Origin: an uncultured Candidatus Poseidoniales archaeon
Lineage (GTDB): Archaea; Thermoplasmatota; Poseidoniia; Poseidoniales; Poseidoniaceae
Assembly: GCA_905182125.1 (NCBI GenBank)
Contig: CAJJAV010000021.1
Coordinates: forward strand, 1-43,655
Direction: 5' to 3'
Length of the DNA: 43,655 nt
Position 1 is the stretch's first letter. Each line of letters starts with the position of its first letter. The notes beneath the pieces are model-generated. The model was not told where the DNA came from, searched no databases, and worked only from the letters and a program-made list of their open reading frames with translations. Made by a program: the position numbers and the translations under genes. This document shows, piece by piece, positions 9,198 to 21,100 of the stretch.

Positions 9198-12100
9198 ATG
9201 TTGGGAAATAAGAATACCAAGAAAACGTCAGTCTTCAGCGGCATTGGCATCGCACTTTTGTTGTGCGCTTTGATGGCCCTAATGCCTATGGCTGGGTTCG
9301 TCGATAACAACGCAAGTGACGTGGAGTTTGTTGATTCAAACACCACAGCAGAGAAAGACTTCTTTGCACTGCCAGAAGCTGTTAAGACTGATTATGAATA
9401 TGAACCATCCGATGAACTGATCGGCATGAGAGACCAAACGACCAAGACCTACATCACAGAAGATGGCAAGTTTGCGCAGCTAAATCACGCTACGCCAGTC
9501 CACTTCATCGATGATAGCGGTGCATGGGGAGACATTGATTTGAATGTCGTCGCAACATCCAACGGTTGGGAAGTGACAGAAAACAGCTTCGAAACCCATT
9601 TCGCTCCTGAAATGGCTTACGGTGTTGCGGTTCAGCCGAACCAATTCGTCGACCCAATCATTACTGGAATCGCACCAATGATCGTGACCCTGGACCAAAC
9701 TGGCACAGCGCCAGAGCCGTACTACGTCGCTCCTTCGGAAGAAGGCGTGACTGTTGGTGGCAACGTCCTCAGGTACCCGGTTGCAGAAGGTTTCGATCTT
9801 GACTACACGGTCGAGTCGACACAACTCAAGCAGCAACTCGTCATCCGCGAGCGACCTGTCCTTGAGCCTAACGCAGCTTGGTTCGGTCTATCAGAAACAA
9901 TGCAAATTCCTTCGGGCTACGCACTTTACCTCGGCGACACAATGCTCGGTGAAGAGATGACCCAAACTCAAGAATCCCTTGAAATACGCCACATGGAAAC
10001 AGGCGAGATCCTCGCTGAAATCCCTGTACCCGTCGTGATTGAAGAAGGTTCTGAAGGGCCATATACGGCAACGTTCTTCATCCAGGTCTACGGTCCACAA
10101 GTGGTCATCACGACCGCAGTGGAAGCAGATTGGTTGATGTCTGACGACCGTGTGTTCCCGCTCGCTATTGACCCGACCATCAAGGTCTACCAAAATGCTG
10201 GTGGCTACTGTTACCGATACTATCGAAACTGCTACTCGAGTTCTTACGGCTACACTTTCAAGTATTACGGTTCAGTGCGTTACATGCCTTGGCACCGATA
10301 CACATTCACGTCCTCCAATGCACTTCCAACTGGGGCCACTGTTGATTCAATCAAGCAAATTTCAACATACAGCTACAAAAGTGGATCAAATTCTGCAACA
10401 ATCACAGCTTCAGTTCTTGAAGACTGTGGTACGCAGACAATGTCCGCCTACAGCCACGCCATGATCACACGTACGTGCTCCGGCGCTATGCCAGCCAGCA
10501 AGATCCTTACAGGATCGTCCTATAACAGTGCAAACTCTCGTGGTCTGATCCTCTCGATGTGGAACAGCGCAGCGGCAACAACCCACACGCTCGGCTCTTA
10601 TTCAGGCGGTAAATACACAAACACCTTCTGTAGTACTGCTACTACCTGTGCCTCCAGTGCAGCGGGAGGGTACATCACGACAGCCCAAACGAACGCTGGT
10701 ACAGTCGGTATTGGACAACGTATTGTCGCTCAGAACAACGCATACATTTACGAGCGAACTATCAATTCGGGAACATCGAACTCTTACCTTGAAATCGTTT
10801 ACTCTGGCGGTTCTGATACCGATGCTCCATTGTCTGGATTCATTCCTTACACTGGAGTGACATCATACATCGAAGGTGCTCGCACGTTCTTCACTACTCT
10901 TGTTGACATGTCTGGAATCGACACCACTACTGCTAACGCACCAACGCTCAACTACGCACTCAACAACGGTTCTTACACCAGCGTCAGTGCTTCAAGCATT
11001 GGCACATGTGCATCGTCAAGCTCTGAATGCCAATTCAAGGCAACAACCGTATCGATCGCAGCAGGTGACTATGTCCAGTATTACTGGCAGTTCCAAGACC
11101 TCAACACCGCTGGCGGTGCCAACGTTGGATACGATCCAGTGCTCACCGGTTCTCAAACTGCTCCAACGCCTTACTACTTCGCAGTAGAAGATGTTACTGA
11201 TGCAGGCGATGATAAGAAACTCACTGTGTTGACTACAGATGTCCACGCAGCGGCCTATTTCTCACCATCAGCGAACCAATACTTCGACCGACAGATGACT
11301 CACTTCGACGGCAGCGATGAATTCTACTTCGAGTTCGACACTTCGTCCTGTGGAACAGGTAGCAGCTCTTGCTTCTACTCTTCATCTTACTACTTCTACA
11401 GCAACTGGGTTACGCAGCATACAACAACTGCCTCTTCCGGTTACAATGGCGTGGGCGGTACTCGATCGAACATCGATAGCCTGCACAAGGATGATGGTGG
11501 TTACCTTACCATCTCCGCTGCTAACGGCCCAGGAATGAACCTCATCTTCTTGTACGACAGCGGAACCGATTCCTTTGCAATGGTCGGTGTCGGCACTTCC
11601 ACATCAATCAATGAAGGATTGTCTGGTGGAACCTCCGCCGACGCAAGCCGAAGCTATGGTTACACCAACGCTTACAAGATCACTCTTGGCTCTGACTACG
11701 GTGGAATGTTCGGTAAGTTTGGATTCGGAAACGCCACTGGCGGTGCCGGAACCAATGCTAACCGTTTGTGCGTGACCAGCAATGGTTTCACGACCTTCTG
11801 GCGCAGCCCATACAGTTCCTACAACGACTGCTCTCCAGCTTACTACTATGCAGGTGCATACTCCGGTGTCACCACCTACAAGTGGAGCGGGTTTGCACTC
11901 GGAATGGGCTACTACGGCCGCATTGCCTCAACTGGTGATGTCACCTACAAGATCGGTAATGTCGCACCAACCCCAGATACGTTCGCACCTGAATTCACCC
12001 ATTCCGCCCTCGCTGATTCCCACAGCAAGGACCGAACGATCACGGCGTCCCTCTCTGACGCTGGCGACCCACCATCTGGTCTCAACGTCAGCACCTCAGC

Positions 12101-15100
12101 TGGTGTTGGCCCTACAGCCTACTACCGCGTGACGCCTGATGGCGGCACAACTGGTTCTTGGACCGCAATTGTCATGACTCAAGAGTCGGGTTCAACTCGA
12201 GCTCAATGTGTATTATCAAGTTGTGACTGGTCTGCAACCATCGAAGATCTTGAACGTGGCGACTCTGTCGACTACTACCTCAAGGCACAAGACGTTTCAA
12301 CAGTTGCTGTCAACACAGAGACAACCCTGACCGAGACCTTCTCAGTTGGCGATCCTAACAAGATGTTCATCGTTGAATGGCGAGATATGGGTTACTCCAC
12401 AACGGATACCTGTACCTACCAAGCTGTCTTCTATGACGTGACAAACGAAATTGAATTCAAGTACGATGATGCTTGTACCAACTCGTACGACGCTGGAACT
12501 GTTGGTTTCATGGATCAAACACGAACCATGGGACAAACCATCCGACATCGTACCAGCACACAGTACATCACAGGAACCAACCCTCACCCTGCGAACTACC
12601 GAATTTCGACCAGTGCGACCGATAGCGGCTACGAGTCGTTCGACCGTGGTCTCACTGGCTTGGTAAACGCTGATGCATCTGACATCATGGGTTCATCTTC
12701 TGGTAATCCATCTGGCTACTACTGTTCTTCCAGCTACTACTGGAACACATGGGCCAACAAGTGTGCCGATAACATCGCCATGCCAGAAGGATTCAACTTC
12801 ACCTACTTTGGTACGGATTACAACTACACCGATGCTAACGACCGAATCAACCTCGGACGTCATGGAAACATGCACTTCTTGAGCACTGGTTCCACAGCAT
12901 TGGTCCGCAGTATGACAACATGGTATGGAAACATGCCTCAGTTGCCTTACTCCGCTAGTTCCTTCGCCCGAGCAGGTACAATTGCGCCATACTACTCATA
13001 CTACGGCACATACTACTGCTACCAGAACACGAACGTGGATTGTGGAGTTTACTACCGAACCATGCCTTTCGAAGGCAAGGGTACAGACGTTACCTCGGAC
13101 ATCACTCAAGATACGACTTGGGACATCACCGACAGCCCAATCCGAGTCAACCCAAGTGGCGACTACCTCACCATTTCGGCTGATTTGACGATCCAACCAG
13201 GTGTTCTCATACAGGTTGCAGAAGGCAAAGGAATTTCCTTTGACGGAACATGTGACCAGATGACGCTCAACGGTAACAGCACCGACCACATCCTCTTCGA
13301 GGGTGCTGATGGTGTTGATTGGACTGGAATGGCTTTCACCGCTGCTTGCGCTGCAGGCACCGATGATCGACACGTCTTCAACTACGTTGACTTCAAGAAC
13401 ACATCCGACGCTGCAATCTCCGCTGGTTCACGCCACGGTTCCTCGCCGAGCACCAACTCTAACGTTGGTAACTTTACGATGGACCATGTGACGTTCACCA
13501 ATGTCGGTTCTGCTTTCTCTCACGGAAGCGGGCAAGGCACTGTTGTGTCCATGAGCAACTTCAACATCGATGGGGCTTCCTCGTCGTGTTTCGACTTTGC
13601 CCAAGACACAATGGCTACCTTGACTGAAGGTGTCATGAAAGATTGTAACACACTCGGCACACCCGCAGGTGGAGCAATTGTCAACGTCGCTGGTTCGACT
13701 GGTGGTTCTCTCTTCCTTGAGAACACAACCGTGAACAACGCATACGTCAACCTCATTGATGTTGACTTCGCAACTGTGACAGTCAGCAACGTGACCGCCA
13801 CCACCACCGCTTCTCTCGCTACTGGAACTGCATTCAGTTCCGCAGCAGGCAGCGGCAGTGAAGTGGTCTTGTACAACTTCGACGCTGATGACTATGCTTC
13901 GGTTTCAATCGAAGCAATGGACGCTATCTCAATGAACATGGTGGACTTCGGAACCGCTACGATGATGATCACCCCTGGTGGCTCATCCAGCACCGGTAAC
14001 GGTCCATCAGCAGACAACGCAATGTTCGACGACGTTACCGTTGGTAACACCGTCATGACCCGCGTTCAACCTGGTACATTTGACAGCATGACCATGGGGA
14101 CCTTCTCCATGACTGGAAACGCAATCACATCGAACCTCGTGTCCATGGAAAACCTCGAAGCGTCCACCATTTCGGTGAGCGGTTGCGGTTGGAACGTCCA
14201 CATGCTGGGTGTCACTGCAGACGCCCTCACCTCCAACGGCTGTTCCATCGCAGCGAACACAGTTACACTCGAAGATGGAGACTTCAGTCACAGCGATACC
14301 GTGAACCCAATGATTTACGCACGCTACTCTGGTGTTACCATCGCTGTGACAGATGTTACAACGTCCGGTACTGGACTTGCAGACTTTGCATACGCAGACA
14401 CCAACTCGGATGTCCGCCTCATCCAGGTTCTTGTGGATGGAGCTACCTCCCCTTACGCTGGTGCTGATGGCATGGTTACGGCAGCCTCCTCTTCGGAGAT
14501 TTGGTATGGCGGTCTTGCGAGCGCTTTCACCTACCGTAATGCATTGATTAATAATGTCGCTTCTGTCATTTACAAGTCAGGCCACTTTGTTTCCGCTACT
14601 GTCGTTGATAGTTCAGGTTCCGAAATCATCCCTGCAGTTGGATCTCACGTCACCGACGCTACTGGAGAGGCGACTGTCTGGGTTATCACATCTGATCAAT
14701 CAGGTAATACATACGACGACCACAACTTGCGAGCATTCGGTGCAGCAGGTCAAAACGAAACCCTTCACACGGATTCATGGTACCCTACAGACGGTACCTA
14801 CACCGTTGGAGATACGATTGACCTTCTCCTCGAACCTGCCCCAGTTGAATTCGATGCAGCAGGTATGGACTGTGCATGGATCGCTGCTAACACGACCCTT
14901 GCAACAACATACAATCCAACACTGGATGCCTATGTGTTCGACAGCACGCCAATGACCTTGGCTGCAGACCTGACCCTCGATGGATGCAACATCATCCTTC
15001 TCGGTTCTGTTCTCAAGGTGAAGAGCACAGCTACATCATCTCCTGTACTCACACTAAGTGACGGTGGATCGCTCAAAGTGACTGTGTCCCCTGACACCGG

Positions 15101-18100
15101 TCAAGTTGGCGCTGTGAAGGCTATCTCGAGCACCTACGGACTCCACATTGACATCCAAGATGGGACACTCAATCTTGATGGTGGAACCCTTCGTGACGTC
15201 GCTCAAGACTCCACCACTGGTGCGGCTCTCTTTGTTGGACCTGGTGCTACTTTGATTATGGGCAACAGTGCTACTGTGTTCGGTGCATCTACATCCTACG
15301 CTGATATGGCAACTGTCATGGTCAATGGCGGAACTGTGAACATCGCTGATTCAAGCATCATCAACACCGGACAAACTGGAACGGCTCTTTGGGTCGAAGC
15401 ATCCGGTGGTAGCATCGAAAACGTGATCGTGAAGAACGCTGCAGTGGGTATTCAATCCTACAACGGCGCTCCACAAGTTGACGGGTTCATCGCTACCGAC
15501 AACACCGTTGGTGTTGACGTCTACGGTGGTATGTCCCTTCCTACTGTTTACCGCAGCACTTTGCTCAGCGGTGAAAACACTGGATGGAAAACCTACAAAA
15601 TCGACTTGTCGACCTACATCGGTGACGACTACTTGCAAGTTGGCTGGAACAGTATCTACGGTGGCGGAAACGCTCACCCAACCTACAACTACGCTACCAG
15701 CAAGTACTACATGATCACTGACCGGTACAACATTGAATTGGAAGACGACAGCGGAAATGCTTGGAACATCACCCAATCCTCTGACACCGGTTACTACCCA
15801 TACGGTGCTGCTGATCCAGCATCTGGTACCGGTGATACCGCTACCTACGCAACCGGTGCAACCGGTGGTGTCCCTAGTTGGTCGTGTGACTACTACGGTT
15901 ACTCGTACGGTCCAGGATACCCATCAAGCTTTGATGGATACTTCTACTACATGCACAACTACTGGCCTGGTGGCCCACAGTCGAACCCTGGATACCCAGG
16001 CTACTACTACGCACCAGATGAGTTTGGATTTGACTGGGAAGGAATTGACGGCGTCAGCCCAACCGGTTCCTACGCCTACTACCCATACCACTACTGGGGT
16101 TACTACTACACCTCATACCACGGTGGAACCAATGGACCATTCACGCCTCCTGAAGGCTATGGTGGCGGATACCCATCGACTTACAACGTCTGCCTTGATT
16201 ACGCCGCCTCGTACTACATGAGTCCCGGCCAAGGTGCACGTTTGACCATGCCGACAGTGGACATCTCGGCGACCAACATCTCCAAGGTCTCGCTGTACAT
16301 TGACGTTCTGCACAACCGTGCTGACAACTTCCAAGATCGTCTGGAGTTTGTTGCTCGTTCGAGCGACAACGCTGCAGATTTGGGAGAATATGTTCGTGAA
16401 TCTGGTACGCCTCTCTTCAAGGATGGAACCATCACTGGAGCAGACAACGGAATTCAAATCGGTGGCGCATACGCTGCTGGTGTCTTCGAGAACATTGCAG
16501 TGACCAACCCGGTCGACTCAGGTCTCGAAATTACTGGCCAAGCAGCCGCTACAATCGATGGATTGGAAGTTGATGGTGGTACCTACGGTGTCCTCATCGG
16601 TAGCTCCGCATCCGGAACAGTTGAACTTGCTAACCTCGATTTGGACAGCCAAACCTCAGCTGGTGTGTACTACGCCAAGGACATCTCTGGAGATGTCACT
16701 GGTATTGTCACGAACAGCGCAGGAGCGGCATTCAAATACGGTCAAAACACTGACAATCCAGTCACCATGACTGGTATGACGATAGCAACCAATGCGGTTG
16801 GAATTGAATCAGCAGGTTCTGGTGAATTCAGTCTAACCGACATGACCATGTCGAACGGTAAGGATGTCGTTCTATCTGGAAGCGCTATGGTTGAATTCAT
16901 TGAAGGAACCATTGATGTCGACTCCGTTGATGTGAGTGGATCTGGAATGTTTACTCGTATGCGAACGCTTGACGTGACCCTTACGGCCGACGCCGCAGCT
17001 GTTACTGACGCTACTGTGACCCTCCTCGACGCCAATGGCGGCGCAGCAGGTGCAGGGCTTACGGACGCCAACGGTGTTGCAAACGACCTGACCTTCGTGA
17101 CAGCGACCGTCGATGCGAACGGCAAGACCGTTCCATCCCTCGTTGGTTACAAAGTGATGACCGTCGCAGAAGTTGCGTATTCATACACATCTGCCCTCAA
17201 CAACATCGCCGATTTCCGATACGCCAAAGTTGGCGCCACGCTAACTGATGCTGCAGGGAACACTGAAGCGGTTGCTTTGACAACCAAGATTGCCCACCGT
17301 GTCTGCTGGTACTCTAGCAGCACAGCATATCAGACTGTATCTCCTTGTGAAGGATCGTTCTCGACCTCTGGTTCGCGAGATCTCAGTGACGGCGATGGTG
17401 GTACTGTGAAGGAATACGGTTACTACGGCGGTATGGCTACAAACCTTGCGAACGAAGTCGTCATGGTTGACGTTCCTTACATCTACCTCAACGGTGGTAC
17501 GGATTACAACCTCAACGGAACGACTTTGCTCGGAACGGGTGTTTATGATTACTACGGTAACCAACGCTGGTACAGCAAGAGCCCTGGTGGAACTGGAATC
17601 TACATGAACGATGCCGCCATCTATGGCGTTGCCGTTGATGCATCGACCAACGAAGCATACGGTATTCAGTTTGGTGATTACTTCTACTCGTACTCAACAT
17701 TCGTTGCGAACAATTCGGTCTTCTCGAACGTCGCAACGATCGAAATTGCGAACGGTTATAATTACAACAACAATTACAACTGGGAAGTTGAAAACCTAGC
17801 ACTCACCAACTCAACCATTACGCATTACAAGGGTTACACCTCGTTGAACAACGCCATCCAAGTCACCGATATCTGCATGCAGGTTTCTGGTGGCGATGGC
17901 GGAATCATCTCTGGTAACACCTTCAACAACTGCGGTGTTGGTATCATGCTTGAACGTGCAACCTACTACTCCTACCACAACGGTGTGGTTGGAGCAGACA
18001 ACATCACAATTTCAGGCAACACCTTCAACGATGGTGGCGAAATTGCAGACGTTTGGCTCTACAGCAGCGGCGATGCGGATAATGCCTTGATCACTGGGAA

Positions 18101-21100
18101 CACATTCAATTCCGGTGATACTAGCAATGGTGCAATCGCAGCATACCCTGGCAGTCACGACAACCTCGTGATCTCTGACAACACCATCAACACATTGGCA
18201 AACGGCATCTACTTGGTGAGCGCTGAAGACTTCACAGTTTCCGGTAACACGATCAACGGTGCCGGCGATGCAGCTCATGCTGGAATCGACATCAATGGTG
18301 GTTACGGAGAAATCGACAACAACACGTTGTTGGACGCTGACGGCGGTATCGTGCTTGACTCGATGACCAACCCACCAGCACCTACGTCCTCGCTATGTAC
18401 GATCCGCTCGTACTCCTACAGTCGCACTGCAACCTGTTCAGTCACTCTTGCCGCTGGCAAGGTTATGGCCGTGAACGTTGTTACTGACGCGTGGGGAGGC
18501 GAAGTAAGCATTAGCATCGCAAAGCCTGATGGAACAACAGACAGCTGGAACAACTTCGCCAGCAGAACCGACTACTCGCCATTGGCGAGTTACTCGGACG
18601 CTGGAGCCTACGTCCTAACTCTTGGCGATTCTTATGGCGACGGTGGTACGGATGTCTTCATGGTTGAAGGCGGCGCTGCCGGTGGCTACGGTGGACCAGT
18701 CATTGCTGACAATTCAATCGAATTGTCACTTGGCCGTGTTTCACCAAACGCTGCAGGTATCGTTATGGAAGACTGTGATGGTGTTCAAATCAACTCAGCC
18801 CGTAACTCTGTGATCTTGTCTGACGCCGCTATGGTGATCAGCAACTGCGACGTTGTCGATATTGGCTCGACCCTCCAAGGTGACGGAACTTCCCTCACCA
18901 ACGGAATCAATGCTGATGACGCTAACGGTGACTCCTTGACTCTGTCAGGAACAACCGTGGCAGGGTTTGAAAATGGTGTGATCAAGACGAGCGGTGCTCT
19001 CATCCTCCTCGATGACGCATCCCTCACTGGCGACTCCTATGGAGCCTACGTGGATGACGCAACAGTGACCGCAATCACCGCTAACGTGGATGGTGGCGCA
19101 ACTGGAACCGGTCTGTATGTTATCGACAGCGACGATGTGTGGGTTTACCCAATGAACGCATCCGGACTTGTTGGTATGTATGTCGAAAACTCTCCGTTCC
19201 GCTGGGACGGTGGTTCAGTTGATGCAACCACGGCTCTTGAAGTCGTGGAAGCACAAGGAAGTGTCGAAAACATGACTTGGATCGATGCTACAAACCAAAT
19301 CAACGCAGGCACGAACGCCTACGTGACATCGATCGGTAACACGATTGATGCTTCGAAGTTGATTGTTGACCCGTCGGCTACCATTGACGAAGCTAACTTG
19401 TTCTCGATGACCTCGACCCACTTGACCACTGCTCCTTCCAAAGAAGTGAGCATGCTCATCCAGTCGACCGACGGAACCCGTGCTTCGTACGTGTCCACAA
19501 ACTTCCAACCTGAAGTCATGAACATTGACGGTTCGGACGCTGACTGGAACGGTGGAAACGCACTCAACCCATCTGGCTATGCTATGCCTGGTGTGATGAG
19601 CGGTGACGGAACCAACGACATGATGGTGACCTACATTGAAGGCGATGACCTCTACATTGGTTTGACCGGTGAAGATCTCTCCACCAGTGACTTGCTCATC
19701 TATCTCAGCGTCGATGGCGCTGGAAGCAGCACCGGATACAATCTCGGTGGTACTCACACTTTGCCGTTCCAAGCCAACTACGTGCTTTGGGCCGACAGTG
19801 AGTCTTCCTTTGGTTTGCTCAGCTACGGTTTCCTCGGTTGGTCCCCAACTTCACTCAGTTCAGCTGCAGTGGAGGTTGACTTCTCCGGCAACCTAGCCGA
19901 GATTTCCATCCCATTCTCACGAATGGGTGGTACACCTGACCAAATCGATATCGTGGCAATCGTCCAAGGCGAAAACTCCGCAGACGTTTCGACGGTTCAC
20001 CCAACACAAACCATCGACAGCATCAACACATTGCAATCGTTCACCGAATACATTACCGTCGAGCTAACGCACGATGATCTCTCATCCGGTGCAATCTCTG
20101 ATGAAGTGCTTGTTTACCGCTCCTACAAGGGCAGCAACACACCAAGTCTTGCAAAGAACTACGATGTGATGATCAAGACTGAAGCAGACTGTGCCTTTGA
20201 TTGGGCAACATCCCTTGATGTTTCGCTCGCTACAAACGTAAACTTGAACCTGGACATGGCTCGCGCCTGCCCTGAAATTCAAGCAGCGCTCGCTGACATT
20301 GTTGTGGACGAAGACTCTGGTGCTTACACCTTCAGCCTGACCGACTTGGCTGACGATGTGCAAGATGTCGAAGCTACGCTTACATGGGCCTCCACCTCTG
20401 GAAACATCGTCGCTTTCGACGATGTTCTGGTTGACTGGGCTCAGACTGTTCACTCAGTGACCATCACTCCTCTGGACGACCAATTCGGTACCATGTCCTA
20501 CGAGTTCACAGTTACTGACAGTAACGGATTGAGCGATACCAAGAACATCTCGTTCGAGGTCACCAACGTCAACGACGCTCCAGTGATCTGCAACGTGGTC
20601 GATGTTGACTGTATGCCTCTAATCTCTCAAGATGACATCTACACCAACATCTTGGCTGAAGGATTCGGCGTGCACAGCAAGTACCTCGGTAACGTGTCGA
20701 ACGCAAGTTCTTCCTACATCCGTGACATGGCAAACGAGCAATCGCCAACCCGCCAAGTCTACGATTGGGACGCTAGCATTCCTGCCGATTGTATCGCATT
20801 CGGTGTCGAAGTGAACGAGAACAACACACTCGTGATTACTGAGAACGTCAACAACGAACTCGGTGGCACCTGTACTGTTACCCTCACTTTGGCTGACGAT
20901 GCTGCTGCAAACAGTGAAGCTACACCTTACGAGGTCAACTTCTCAGTCGCACCAGTGAACGATGCACCTGTGATCCCTACATGGGACCGACAGAACGGCA
21001 CGGTCATGGAAGCTGCAAACGGGTCTATCCCTGCTGCACCATGGCAGATCAGTTTGATGGAGGACGACTTGTCGACTGCTAACTTGACCTACGACCTAAG

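Noticed and set aside
13081-19400. DNA-level tandem repeat or CRISPR-like array within the giant gene
   Set aside because: Repetition is at the protein-pattern level (beta-helix turns and short ISGNTF-type motifs); I saw no conserved-length DNA repeats with spacers.
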